Position numbers and translations under genes: made by a program. This document shows, in pieces, positions 46,480 through 57,568 of a stretch of 64,000 nt of DNA. The notes under the pieces were generated by a model. That model did not search any database, was not told the origin of the DNA, and was given only the letters and a program-made list of their open reading frames with translations. Within the stretch, counting starts at the first letter, position 1; the number at the start of each line of letters is the position of its first letter. The stretch is from Conus ventricosus (Eukaryota > Mollusca > Gastropoda > Neogastropoda > Conidae): contig CM031609.1 in NCBI GenBank assembly GCA_018398815.1, positions 26,750,815 to 26,814,814 on the forward strand, read 5' to 3'.

Positions 46480-47265
46480 AGTGGTCTTGGTTGTTTGAAA
46501 AGCAAACCCGTCCATCTCCATATAGATCCTGAAGTTCAACCAGTGCTCAACCATACCCACTGTTTCCTTCCATGTGCGCAAGGACATAGAACAGCTGAAG
46601 AAAGACAAGAACTGGGAATCTTGAAAAAAAACAAGCGGACAACTCCATGGGTATCTCCAGTGGTTGTCGTACCCAAACCCCAAAAAAACCTGGCAAGGTA
46701 CGTGTTTGTGTGGACATGAGAGCTGCAAAACCCTGCAATCCGACGTGAACGTCACTCAACCCCAACTCTCGACGAGCTGAAGACCATGCTTTCTGGAGCA
46801 CGAGTATTCAGCAAGCTGGACCTGAATCAAGGCTACAATCAGCTGAAATGGACAAAGATTCTCGCTCCATCACCACATTTGCCACTCACCTCGGTCTCTA
46901 CCCATACCGTCGTCTGTTTTTTCGGTGTAAATTCAGCCAGCGAGATCTTCCCAAGGGAAACAATCCGCCAAGCACTTTCAGGCTCCCGGGAGTTGTCAAC
47001 TTTAGCGACGACATTCTGTGTTTTGGGTTTGTCACAGACGACCATTTACACCAACCTCCGCAAAATTGTTGAGAGACTCAGACTGAAAGGGCTGCACTTC
47101 ATAGTGACAAGTGTGAGTTCAACAAGAAATCGCTGGAATTTCTTGGATTTATCTTCGGTGAAGACGGCATTAAAACCTGTCAAGATAAGCTCAAGGACAT
47201 CCTTGATCTTCCAACGCCCTCCAGTGCAACCGAAATCCGAAGCCTCCTGGGCATGATGAATTTTT
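46480..47265 (+). pseudogene. gypsy reverse transcriptase
   Basis: Recognisable blocks in order: PVVVVPKPQKN (46660), FSKLDLNQGYNQL (46807; catalytic Asp of motif A), the FFGV/FPR substrate-strand region (about 46920), NFSDDIL in place of YxDD (about 47001), FLGFIFGEDGIK and a LLGMMNF thumb motif near 47240. Frames alternate because of indels. Confidence 0.85.
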
Positions 47266-47299
47266 GTGGTTCCCGCCCCATCCCAACTATGCCTCATTG

Positions 47300-47690
47300 A
47301 CACACGCCTGCGACTATTCCAAGAAAGGCACTCCTTTGGGCCTGGACATAAAACATGATAAAGCACTGACCAAACTGAGAAAAGCCCTAAGTAATGCAAC
47401 AACTCTTGCGTATTTCGACCCAAAGAAGTCCACTGACATATACACAGATGCAAGTCAGTGGGAGTATCAGCTATACTTACCCAAGAAAGGGCGAATCATC
47501 CAATTCGCAAGCAGAGCTCTTTCACCCCCAGAACAAAGATACTCTCAAACTGAACGAGAAGTTTAGCTATCGTTGTGGTCTTGCGAAAACTACCACATCT
47601 TCATTTTTGGGCTCCATTCACGGTCCACACAGAAACAAAGCCCTTGGTGTCAATGTTTTAAATTTTGGGGTCAATTGTCTGCTCTATTGA
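47300..47690 (+). pseudogene. gypsy RNase H
   Basis: DIYTDASQWEYQLYL (47436) has the first catalytic Asp in the TDAS motif. It continues with IIQFASRALSPPEQRYSQTE (47495) and the IVWSCENYHIFIFG segment. Confidence 0.85.
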
Positions 47691-49115
47691 ACGGGGTTAT
47701 GCGACTGCAGTCATATGAAATGACAGTAGTGTACCGCCCTGGTGTTGATAAAACCTGCAGATTATCTGAGCCGAAATCCAGTCCATCAATCTTCCCGCAC
47801 AGACCAAGAAAAGACGCCGAAGAATATCTGCACTACATTGTTACCACTTCAACACCGAAAGCAATGACCATCGATGAAGTTGCTGAGAAACAGCGAAAGA
47901 CACCACGCGAAAGCTGTGATGAAGCAATACTCTCCCAAACAAATGGTACAACAAAGGACAAGAAGTGGACACACAAACATTCCATAGTCTCTACGTTTCT
48001 GTGCAGAACGTCACTTGTTCACGACTTGGTATCATTCTGAAAAACCGCCAGATTGTCTACCGCCTCCCCTACACCAGAGAGCTGTGAACATCCACACACT
48101 GGACATCAAGGCGTTTCAAGACAACCGCACTTCTGCGTGAGAAAGTTTGGTTCAAAGGCATGCAACCTCTGTTGAACGTACAGTTAAAACTGCATGACTG
48201 TCAAGTGGCAACACCAAAAACGACACGTGAACCTCCCGATGTCTGATCTACCCAACGACCATGGACCGAACTTTCCTGTGATTTCGGACATCTTCCCAAT
48301 GGCAAATAATTCTTGTCGTTACCCATGAGTATTCCAGGTACCCCATTGTTGACGTGCTCGATTCAACATCAGCTAACACCGTCATTCCACGTCTGGACAA
48401 AATCTTCGCTGAATTCGGGGAAACCCGGAAAGTCTCAAAAATGACAATGGACCTCCCTTCAATTCCCCCCAGTTTGCTCAATACGCCAACACATGGGCAT
48501 CAAGCATCGCCAAATCACCCCCCTATGGCCCCGTGCAAACGCAGAGACGGAACGTTTCATGCGCACCATCAAGAAAGTCATCAAAACATTACCCTCCCAA
48601 CTTCAAGCAGGAAAAGTACAAATTTTACTTGGGCTACCGCACTACCCCTCACTGCACCACCGGTGTTTCCCCTGCTACCGCCTCTTTAATCGCAATCTGA
48701 AGACCAAACTACCCCCCTCCAGCACAATCCCATGATGCTGACCAGGAAAAGCGCGTCAGAGATGCACAGCAAAAAGCAAATATGAAGCGCTACGCTGACG
48801 ATAAGGGATACATCAAGCCTTCATCCATAACCGTAGGTGATGCTTTTACTCCTGAAGAATCCCCATCCTTCTAAAGCTGACACTCCCTACCAGCCAACCC
48901 CCCTTGTGGTCATCGGCAAGAAAGGATCAATGATCACAGCCCAGCGAGGACAACAAACTGTCACCCGAAACAGCGTTTCTACAAAGTCTCCCCGATTCCA
49001 TTACTGCAAGCTGAACCGATCCCCCTGAGCTGATAGAGAAAGTGAATTCCCCCAACCTCGACCTCGAGGCGCACACCACCCCAACAAATTTCTCCATAGC
49101 ATCACACGCCTGTGT
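47691..49115 (+). pseudogene. gypsy integrase and pol C-terminus
   Basis: After MRLQSYEMTVVYRPGVD come a degraded zinc-binding H/C region (about 48085-48215), the core ELSCDFGHLPN and THEYSRYPIVDVLDST (48258-48365) with the first Asp, then KNDNGPPFNS-type sequence near 48440 with the second. PPYGPVQTQRRN and LGYRTTPHC follow near 48520-48640. The C-terminal part to about 49115 is unremarkable and no chromodomain is recognised. Frames are broken in many places. Confidence 0.8.
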
Positions 49116-49229
49116 TTGAACCCAGAAAATCCAAAAGCACAATCCGAATGCCCCCCAAATTTGATGACTTCTCTGTGATTTGTCTATTTTTGGAAGTGAA
49201 AACATAATTTTATTAATTGCAACCACATT

Positions 49230-49244
49230 TCCCGAAAGGAGAGT
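49230..49244 (+). promoter_or_regulatory. polypurine tract candidate
   Basis: 'cccgaaaggagag' directly precedes the 3' LTR start TGCAGTGACATG; the right-arm copy has the same purine block at 60011-60022. Confidence 0.6.
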
Positions 49245-49890
49245 TGCAGTGACATGCTGTTATTTTGTTCATTTTTGTAGGTGCACATCCCAGTGTTCTC
49301 TTGCCTTACAAGATTAAAAATTTGTTATTTGTTATTATGTTGGTTTAACAAAGTTTCACACCCTTATTACTATGTGATTTATTCTACATTATTTATTTGA
49401 GAGGGAAAAGAAAAAAAAATATTTTTTAAAAAAAAAAAAAGGGTTTAATGTTGAACAGTTTAAACATAATTAATCAACATGAAAAGTTGGCCTTCATTTT
49501 AAATTTTTTATTTTTTTATTTTTTTAACTTTAATTCCTTTTCAGTGAAACCGGAAAAAAAAAATGTTTAAACTTTTAATTTTTTTATTTTAAAGGGAAAT
49601 GATACTTGTGAAAAGTTAAATGGAAACTTTGGATGTTTGTCCATCAATTTTTTAAATTTTACTTTTTATCCAAGGAAGGAGGGGTTTTAGTTTTATTTTT
49701 GTCGCAATCTAAGGGAGTAATGTTTTTCTTAATTATTATTATTATGGGGAGAGTTAAAAACCCCCTTTAAGGGTTTTTGGAGATGGTCATCAACGGCTCC
49801 ATAAAAAACTCAAACTGTTAGCCGTGTTTATCAATTTACAGTGGATTGATCAGGGTGAACAAAAATGCAATAATAATAAAACGGTCATAC
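49245..49890 (+). repeat. 3' LTR of the nested gypsy (left arm)
   Basis: Starts TGCAGTGACATG and ends near ACGGTCATAC. The right-arm copy (59345-60010) has cleaner ends, TGTAGTGACG...GTGCACTGCA read on the plus strand. AT-rich, with an (ATT/AAT)n stretch near 49730. Confidence 0.75.
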
Positions 49891-51420
49891 TTATATATAT
49901 TTGTGTTAAATTTGTTTTGCCGATTGGTGTAAGAGTAAAGGTATGTCTTGTTTTGTTTTGTCACCCCTTTTTTAATAAAGGGAAAATGCTCGCATTCCCC
50001 CTCACAGGTATTACTCCCTTTGGTCCAGTGAAGTTTGGTAAAATAGTTTGGGATTTCCCCACCAAAATTATTGGAAAATAAATTTTTAAAAGGGTTGCCA
50101 GGAACGCCATCGGGGCCAGTGCTTTTTTTTTCTTGGTTGGGCAGTAAAAATTAATTACTCCTGCTTTGTTTACTTTTATGTTTTGCTTTCAGGGAGTTTA
50201 TTATCTTTTGTTAAAGTTTTTTAAGGGGTTTTGGGATTTTAGAAAAAAGAAAAAAACTGTTGTTTGTAAGTTTGTTTCCCTTCAGGGTCCTGTATTGGTT
50301 TTTGGGGTTTCTCAGGTCTGGAATCCCCAAAGTTGTTGTCCTTATCCTTTGTAAAAACATAATTTTTTTTTTGTGATCCCTTTGAAATACGAATTAAAAA
50401 TATTGGAGTGAGCAAGCCTACATTCTCTCTGACACCTTCTCTTAATATGTTTATACCTAACCAGTAATCTTTCTGAATTAGGATGCAGTTTCAATTTCTT
50501 AAAGAAACGATGTTTCCTTCTCAACAAACGTTTAGTTTTTGTAGTAATCCATGGCTGGTGGTTCTTGCTTGAAGTTATTTTAGTAGGTATGTTGTCATCC
50601 ATAATAAATTCCAAGTTAGTTTTTATACACTTCCAAAGGTCACTGACATTATCTTTAACCACTATGGGACCTTAAAAAAGACGACTGAAATCATGAGTAT
50701 CCCTGCGCAATTTTGGTAAATCTGCTTGGTTCCAGAGTCTGATGGTACGTTTAGGGGGTTTTCTTCGAAAGGGTTGAAAGTTGCTCTCTAAGAGAATTAT
50801 GTCATGATCACCCAGGCCTGCAATTAATTCCTGATTGCCTAAAGCGCCTGGACAATTGGTAAAAAATAAATCCAGGAATGCCTTACCACGAGTTGGTGCT
50901 TCAACTGACTGCACTAATCCAAGGTCTTTGGTGGCATCAAAAAACTGAGTATTAATATTTTTACTGTATTGATTACCAAGTATGGCATCTTCACCCCAAT
51001 CAATATCTGGTAAGTTTAAAGTCTCCACCAATCCATAATATTGCCTTCCTATTGGCCAAAACAATGTTAGAAATGTCTCTGCAGATAGACGAACATACAT
51101 TTCATCTGAGTCTGGAGGTCTGTAAAACTGATCCAACAATGACAGGTCTCTTATTCTTAAAATTAATCTACTTTGTTTCGTTTTGCCTTGTTTGAAGTAA
51201 AACTGAGGTTGAAAATTGGGACAAATTATTTTCATAAATCATTTCAACAACAGTAGAGCCTTCGCTACACAGCATACTGCACCAGAGCAATATTGAGGTT
51301 CCTTTTTCATTAGAACACCTCTGGAATGGAACCTCTTGGTCAACACTACCGTCCAGCAGCAGAATGCCAGCGCCTTCTCCACTGCACTAGGCAGGGTTGA
51401 GGCGGCTGTTTTCCACCATT
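49891..51420 (-). pseudogene. LINE-B endonuclease and N-terminal RT (left arm)
   Basis: Minus strand: EN segments STVVEMI, FYRPPDSDEMYV (about 51125), NLPDIDWGEDAILGNQY (about 51010), FLDLFFTN (about 50870), and AGLGDHDIILLESN (about 50815), which holds the D-H pair of the catalytic site. A linker with HQPWITTKTKRLLRRKHRFFK follows (50560), then RT N-terminal GPDGVPG-like sequence near 50110. The 5' end is truncated at a 21-base C run (51424-51444). The downstream half lies at 43570-45016. Confidence 0.82.
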
Positions 51421-51423
51421 AAA

Positions 51424-51444
51424 CCCCCCCCCCCCCCCCCCCCC
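51424..51444. repeat. poly-C run at LINE-B 5' truncation
   Basis: 21 C at the 5' boundary of LINE-B; the right arm has an equivalent G-rich run at 57775-57792. Confidence 0.9.
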
Positions 51445-51641
51445 TGTTTTTAATCTTTAAAGTCTACACTGCGCAAACCATTACTGGCTCCTGCAGCTAG
51501 CCGCCAACCAACGAGTAGGCTAGAGGCGGAGATCCAGCCAGATCCAGATGGCCAGTGGCCGCTGCGACAGCAGAGCCGAGAGACCGCACGACTAGACACC
51601 GGCGAGATACTCGCACGCTTTCAACAGCCGACCGCGAGACT

Positions 51642-51840
51642 ATGACGTCAGAAATACAACATGCGGCGTTTCAGTCGCACACAAAGCTGAAAGGAAAACC
51701 GTTTCGTCCACATGCAAGAACTATAAGAATCTAAATGACACCCGCAAAAACCCGGACCTATGTGATGCATTTGTATCCATTGATGGTCTTAAAATCAGCG
51801 TGCAGAAGAGTGTTTTGTCTGCCGCTAGTCAGTATTTGAG
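51642..51840 (+). CDS. gigaxonin-like BTB protein, first coding exon (left copy)
   Basis: ATG at 51642 (MTSEIQHAAFQSH), then after a frame slip NLNDTRKNPDLCDAF, VSIDGLKISVQKSVLSAASQ and YLR, ending at a strong splice donor AG/GTGAGT (51841). The pattern CDA..., VQK..LsAAS.YxR is the start of a BTB/POZ domain and is closest to my recollection of gigaxonin (KLHL16), a Cullin-3 substrate adaptor. BTB domains dimerise and bind Cullin-3. The frame slip near 51690-51730 coincides with shortened A runs compared with the right copy, so it is probably sequencing error. Later exons (rest of BTB, BACK, Kelch) are not in the window. Confidence 0.65.
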
Positions 51841-52049
51841 GTGAGTTGATCGTTCGTACATACCGCATCATTATGGGCATGTCAGCAACTTTTCTTTTCT
51901 TTCTTATTTTTAATGTTGAATCAGTAAATAACTTTACTGGCAAGAACTGAAGTAACTGATCTTGCTATGCTCAACAGCCCACTGTTTTAAGTGCTGTGCA
52001 CTCTAGTACATGTACATGACCGGGGTCTTCGCTTCAAAGTGATCTTACA

Positions 52050-52330
52050 TAAGTTCATAAATGTTTTTTGACACAATTGCTAGTAGTTCAGTTCAGTTCA
52101 GTTCAGTTCACTTGGGACTTTGGTAGCCTCACAGCTTTTTGGTCCCAATCATCTTATTTCTAAACATGGTTGCTTAATGCATGCATATGCTCAGGAAAAA
52201 TTATTTTATCTATCCAGAAGCTTTTTAAAAGTATTCAATCTTTTGCTTTTTTAATGTGTGCAGGTAGTTTGTTCCAATACGGTGCCACTCTGTTACTAAA
52301 TGAAAATTCTAATATTAGTGCGACATATTA
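52050..52330 (-). pseudogene. LINE-C C-terminal fragment (left arm)
   Basis: The minus strand encodes SNRVAPYWNKLPAHIKKAKD-like sequence, then a 3' end with a (TGAAC)n tail (52084-52112 on the plus strand as TTCAG repeats). It has a deletion of about 50 bp relative to the right-arm copy. Confidence 0.65.
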
Positions 52331-52407
52331 TTTGTTTAGAAAATTTTTAGGTTTAAGTAGGGAATTTTAAAATTGGTTAAATTTAATGTTTCTTTTTTTA
52401 TTTTATG

Positions 52408-53407
52408 NNNNNNNNNNNNNNNNNNNNNNNNNNNNNNNNNNNNNNNNNNNNNNNNNNNNNNNNNNNNNNNNNNNNNNNNNNNNNNNNNNNNNNNNNNNNN
52501 NNNNNNNNNNNNNNNNNNNNNNNNNNNNNNNNNNNNNNNNNNNNNNNNNNNNNNNNNNNNNNNNNNNNNNNNNNNNNNNNNNNNNNNNNNNNNNNNNNNN
52601 NNNNNNNNNNNNNNNNNNNNNNNNNNNNNNNNNNNNNNNNNNNNNNNNNNNNNNNNNNNNNNNNNNNNNNNNNNNNNNNNNNNNNNNNNNNNNNNNNNNN
52701 NNNNNNNNNNNNNNNNNNNNNNNNNNNNNNNNNNNNNNNNNNNNNNNNNNNNNNNNNNNNNNNNNNNNNNNNNNNNNNNNNNNNNNNNNNNNNNNNNNNN
52801 NNNNNNNNNNNNNNNNNNNNNNNNNNNNNNNNNNNNNNNNNNNNNNNNNNNNNNNNNNNNNNNNNNNNNNNNNNNNNNNNNNNNNNNNNNNNNNNNNNNN
52901 NNNNNNNNNNNNNNNNNNNNNNNNNNNNNNNNNNNNNNNNNNNNNNNNNNNNNNNNNNNNNNNNNNNNNNNNNNNNNNNNNNNNNNNNNNNNNNNNNNNN
53001 NNNNNNNNNNNNNNNNNNNNNNNNNNNNNNNNNNNNNNNNNNNNNNNNNNNNNNNNNNNNNNNNNNNNNNNNNNNNNNNNNNNNNNNNNNNNNNNNNNNN
53101 NNNNNNNNNNNNNNNNNNNNNNNNNNNNNNNNNNNNNNNNNNNNNNNNNNNNNNNNNNNNNNNNNNNNNNNNNNNNNNNNNNNNNNNNNNNNNNNNNNNN
53201 NNNNNNNNNNNNNNNNNNNNNNNNNNNNNNNNNNNNNNNNNNNNNNNNNNNNNNNNNNNNNNNNNNNNNNNNNNNNNNNNNNNNNNNNNNNNNNNNNNNN
53301 NNNNNNNNNNNNNNNNNNNNNNNNNNNNNNNNNNNNNNNNNNNNNNNNNNNNNNNNNNNNNNNNNNNNNNNNNNNNNNNNNNNNNNNNNNNNNNNNNNNN
53401 NNNNNNN
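52408..53407. other. assembly gap (1000 N)
   Basis: Exactly 1000 N, a different placeholder size from the two 100-N gaps, suggesting another scaffolding step. Open frames across it are meaningless. Confidence 0.99.
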
Positions 53408-53559
53408 TGACCTGGCATCCCATCTTGTGCACATATTCCCGATATGGATCAAGGACATGTACATAGTGTGAATAAAACAAACAAACATGGAAGAATGAAT
53501 GGTAAGACAGGGAGTCGTTAAGAGTGCAAGGTATGGAGCAAATGGATGCTTGGTACTGT

Positions 53560-56500
53560 ACACCAATATGGACAGCTTTTTGAACAAAAAAGATGAGTTT
53601 TTTTACGAGAATACACGAAATTAAACCTAGTATAATTGGTCCCACTGAAATAAAACCCAAGAATACTAAGAATTTTATCGAATCAGAATACCATATTCCA
53701 AAGTACGATATGTTCTTAAATAACAAAATAAGTAGAGGGGTAGCATTATATACAGAGAAATCCTTAAACGCACATGAATGTGACCAACTAAACACATCTG
53801 AGTTCCAGGAAAGTGTATAGTGCACATTTAATACTAAAGATAGAAACACAGTATTACTTGGCTGCATCTATAGAAGTCCTAACGAGAGTTCTAAAGCTAA
53901 TGATGAAAAAATGTTTGATCTGTTTAAAACCTGATATAATGTTAAAATTTGACAAAGTATTGATTATGGGTGATTTCAATTACCCATTTGTCAGATGGGA
54001 TGGAAAGTGGTCAGGGGAGAAAGGTAAGCAAATTGTTGAAAAAATCAATGATGCATACTTGATGCAGAAAGTTAACAAACCAACGAGGTGACCAGGACAG
54101 AACCCAACTTTGGATGACTGGATATTAGTGAACGAGGATAATCTTATTTCAGACATTACACACCAGGATCCAGTTGAAAAAAGTGACCATGATGTACTGT
54201 CCTTTGAATTTTATGTATTAACAAACTACAACATAAAACCAAAGGCAAGATACACTTTCAATCTGAACAAAGGAAATTATAACCAACTGAGAAGCATTAT
54301 AAGTAACCATGATTGGACAACAATGGACCAAATGAATGTAGAAGATAGTTGGAATCACCTCAAAGGAGTACTAACAACAGGTATGGAAGAGTGCATTCCA
54401 AAGTGAAAATAGGTTCGGTGAAAAACATAAAGCTGACATGGATAGATGGAAAAGCATTTAAAACAATCAAAAAGAAATATAAGATGTTCAAAAGATATTT
54501 GTGCACCAAATCAGGACGGGATTACCTAAGATATATTGAGATAAAGAATGTAAGCAACAGACTTATTAAGAGAAGCCGTAAAAATTACGAAAGAGAAATA
54601 GGTAAAGAAAGAAAAAGTAACCCAAAATGTTCTGGAAATATGTTAAAGAAAAGATAAAAATAAATACTGGAATAGGCACACTGAAAAGGAAAGATGGATG
54701 TTTGGCAGATAACGATAAAGAAAAGGCAGAACCGCTAAATGACTTCTCTAGCGTTTTTACATGTGAGGACCCAAGTAGCGTTCCAAACTTACCTGAGTGT
54801 TCCCGATCTGATGGTATATCTATATATGTAATGTAAGGGTAACCACGCATGCACTGATGCAGTTAAAAGCAAACTGAAAGAGTTAAACCCTAACAAGTCT
54901 CACTCTCAAGGTCCTGATCTCATTCCACCACGAGTGTTAAAAGAAGTAAGTGATGAGATAGCTAGTCCACGACGTAATATATTCAACAAATACTTAGAAA
55001 CAGGGACTTGCCTAGAGATTAGAAGACTGCAGAGGTCACAGCTGTATTTAAAAAAGGTCCCAAAACAGACCCAGGTAATTACAGGCCGGTGAGCTTGACT
55101 TGTACTGCATGTAAGATTTCAGAGAGCTTTGCAAGGGATGTGGTAGTTGCTCATTTTACTGAAAATGAATGCTAAATGCCAACATGGATTTAGGAAAAAG
55201 AGATCATGTGTCACACAATTACTACAAGTAATCTACAACCTAACAGAACTGATTGATAATGGGGAGCCAATTGACATAGTGTACTTGACTTTAGAAAGGC
55301 GTTTGATTCTGTCCCCATGAAAGGCTGCTAACTAAACTAAAAAGCATATGGAGTAAATGGTAATGTTCTAATCTGGATCAGAAGTTTTCTTAAAGGAAGG
55401 TCACAATTAGTGAGAGTGGGAGAAGAGAGATCCAAGACATCTGAGGTACTAAGTGAGTTCCACAGGGTAGTATCCAACTATTCCAAGGGCCCATATTATT
55501 CACTGTGTTCATTAATGATTTACTGGACATGACTCAAACCACATCCAAAATATATTTATTTGCAGATGACACAAAAATATATTATAAGATGACAAACAGC
55601 ACAAAGATTCAACAGGATATAAACAAGCTACAAGAATGGTCAGATGAATGGAACCTTTACTTCAATGTAGCGAAATGTAAGGTGATGCAAATTGGCAAAA
55701 AGAATGAACAGTTTGAATATACTGTGCACAAAAAGAAACGCATATTTTTTTCACTGAAAATATTCAGGAAAATTTTGACAGAAACATGCCCAGTATATCA
55801 GGGTCCAGTGTGAACAGTCAGACATAATGAACAGACATAACAATAGATTGATGTCTTATTTCTTCTGTGGTTGTAATATTTTGAATGCTAAATGACGCAT
55901 GAAATGACTGAAATAAAAATATGTGCATAGTGCATGATTGTGAACGATGAATCGCAGAAAATAAATGATGAAGAAACAGATCTGGGAGTTACCTTTGATA
56001 AAGATCTATCCTTTGATCCTCACATCCAGCGAGTTGTAAATAAAGCAAATCAGATGACCGGACTCATCAGGAGAACTTTTACCTTTCTAAGAAAAGAAGA
56101 CATTTATCAAGTTATTTAAAGCATTTGTTAGGCCCCATCTCGAATACGCTAATGTAATTTGGAGTTCCCATTTTAAGAGACAGTAAAAAATGATAGAAAA
56201 TGTACAAAGGCGAGCTACTAAAATCCTGAAAGTGTGTAGTAATTTAAAATATAAAGAAACTATAAAGAAAGATTACATTATCTCCAATTACACTCACTCA
56301 ATGGAAGGAGAATAAGAGGTGACCTAATCCAATTTTTGAAAATATTCCTTAATTATGATGATATTAATGTGCATGCACTTTTCAAATTCTCAGAAGTTGA
56401 TAGCACGAGAAATATGAAGGCAAGATTTTAATCAGACATTGCCATGCTAACAAAAGAAAGTCTTGCCTTGCTTTCAGAATTGCTAGTTACTGGAATGCGC

Positions 56501-56600
56501 TGCCTACTAACACTAAATATGCACCTGACATCAACAATTTAAAAAATTTCTAGATGAAGACCATAAATTGAAAGACCTTTTCTTTAGTGTGGTTTGAATG
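53560..56600 (+). pseudogene. LINE-A ORF2: endonuclease and reverse transcriptase
   Basis: EN: IKPSIIGPTEIKPKN (53625, catalytic Glu), VLIMGDFNYPFVRWDG (53960), EKSDHDVLSFEF (54178; Asp-His). Then a long basic linker (about 54390-54660). RT: NKSHSQGPDLIPPRVLKEVS (54893), a QHGFRKKRSC-like block (about 55180), motif A near 55285-55310, motif B near 55450-55500, FINDLLDM (about 55507) and FADDTKIYY (55558; the YADD-type catalytic pair is intact). The C-terminus resumes at 55934 (NDESQKINDEETDLGVTFDK), passes RPHLEYANVIW (about 56132), and ends ASYWNALPTNTK near 56510. Frame breaks make it inactive as written. Confidence 0.82.
55737..55933. mobile_element. short insertion in LINE-A ORF2
   Basis: About 190-200 bp separate ...FEYT from MIVND..., which are contiguous in the LINE reading frame. 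The insert starts 'acaaaaagaaacgc' and ends 'aaaaatatgtgca', with GTGCA repeated at both edges as a possible target duplication. It has no coding capacity, so it is a small non-autonomous element of unknown type. Confidence 0.6.
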
Positions 56601-56749
56601 TAATGTTATTTTATAAGATAGGCATGCAACCAGACCAAAAAAAGAAGAAAAATAATGAGGGGACGCAAATTGGCCGAAAGGCCTAAGACCAAAAAGCCGG
56701 CCCCTACTACTACTAAGGGACTTAACAGTACAATTTTAACACATTTTTT

Positions 56750-57112
56750 CAACTAACCTCTAGCCTAATCAAATTAGGGCCTACAAGAAATTCTGATAAC
56801 AAAATCCAAATTAAATATTGTCGCACTAATATTAGAAAATTTTCATTTAGTAACAGAGTGGCACCGTATTGGAACAAACTACCTGCACACATTAAAAAAG
56901 CAAAAGATTCGAATACTTTTAAAAAGCTTCTGGATACTAACGCTGAGTTAAATATGTTAAAATTTCAATTTGATTGATCAGAATAGATTAAAATATATCC
57001 TGAGCATATGCATGCATTAAGCAACCAATGTTTAAGAAATAAGATGATTGGGACACAAAAAGCTGTGAGGCTACCAAAGTCCCAAGTGAACTGAACTGAA
57101 CTGAACTGAACT
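56750..57112 (+). pseudogene. LINE-C C-terminal fragment with (TGAAC)n tail (right arm)
   Basis: Encodes SFSNRVAPYWNKLPAHIKKA (about 56845), then FKKLLDTNAEL, the usual C-terminal tail of CR1-like RTs. A 3' UTR follows, ending in (ACTGA)n at 57088-57112. A mirrored, shorter copy is at 52050-52330. Confidence 0.7.
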
Positions 57113-57354
57113 ACTAAGCAATTGTGTCAAAAAACATAAACTTATGTAAGATCACTTTGAAGCCGAAGACCCCGGTCATGTACATGTACTAGAGTGCACA
57201 GCACTTAAAACAGTGGGCTGTTGAGCATAGCAAGATCAGTTACTTCAGTTCTTGCCAGTAAAGTTATTTACTGATTCAACATTAAAAATAAGAAAGAAAA
57301 GAAAAGTTGCTGACATGCCCATAATGATGCGGTATGTACGAATGATCAACTCAC

Positions 57355-57568
57355 CTCAAATACTGACTAGCGGCAGACAAAACACTCTTCTGCACGCTGT
57401 TTTTTAAGCCATAAATGGATACAAATGCTCACATAGGTCCGGGTTTTTGCGGGTGTCATTTAGATTCTCTAATAGTTTTCTTGCATGGTGCTGACAAGAA
57501 AACCGAGTTTCCTTTTCAGCTTTGTTGTGCGACTGGAACGCCGCCTTGTTGGAAATATCTGACGTCAT
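57355..57568 (-). CDS. gigaxonin-like BTB protein, first coding exon (right copy)
   Basis: Minus-strand ATG at 57568 (MTSDISNKAAFQSHN). This copy reads in frame through HHARKLLENLNDTRKNPDLC, where the left copy is broken. It then carries indels in the following GLKISVQ segment, which is intact in the left copy. It ends at the same AG/GTGAGT donor (57354-57348 on the minus strand). HHARKLLENL before LCDA fits the helix that precedes the BTB core in gigaxonin-like proteins. Each copy is damaged at different, mostly homopolymer, positions, so the real exon is probably intact. Confidence 0.65.

Larger units (their letters stand above)
45017..49890 (+). mobile_element. Ty3/gypsy element nested in LINE-B (left arm)
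   Basis: Plus-strand gag-pol with a 3' LTR (49245-49890) inserted into a TATATA-type site of LINE-B. The 5' LTR is almost absent: only about 20 bp of its end remain (to 45082), preceded by a 44-bp copy of gag. A primer-site-like TGGGGGACGACGG follows at 45089. Domain order Gag, PR, RT, RNase H, IN is conventional. Numerous one-base frame breaks occur. A second copy in inverted orientation lies at 59345-64000. Confidence 0.88.
45254..52330 (+). repeat. left arm of large inverted duplication
   Basis: Corresponds to the reverse complement of 56815-64000 throughout: gypsy, LINE-B N-terminal half, gigaxonin-like exon, intron start and LINE-C end appear in mirror order. Similarity is roughly 90 per cent by eye. 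Differences are mostly small indels, with at least one 50-bp deletion in LINE-C. Confidence 0.92.
53530..56717 (+). mobile_element. LINE-A, near full-length CR1-like ORF2 with 3' end
   Basis: Plus strand, from an ORF2 start-like TNMDSFLNKKDEF (about 53565) to a 3' UTR with the hairpin GGCCGAAAGGCC (56672-56683) and a terminal (ACT)n tail (56704-56717). Interrupted by one short insertion at about 55735-55935. The 3' end coincides with the inner boundary of the right inverted-duplication arm. Confidence 0.82.

Noticed and set aside
52336..53867. Open frames of 345-489 codons
   Set aside because: They consist almost entirely of the 1000-N gap.
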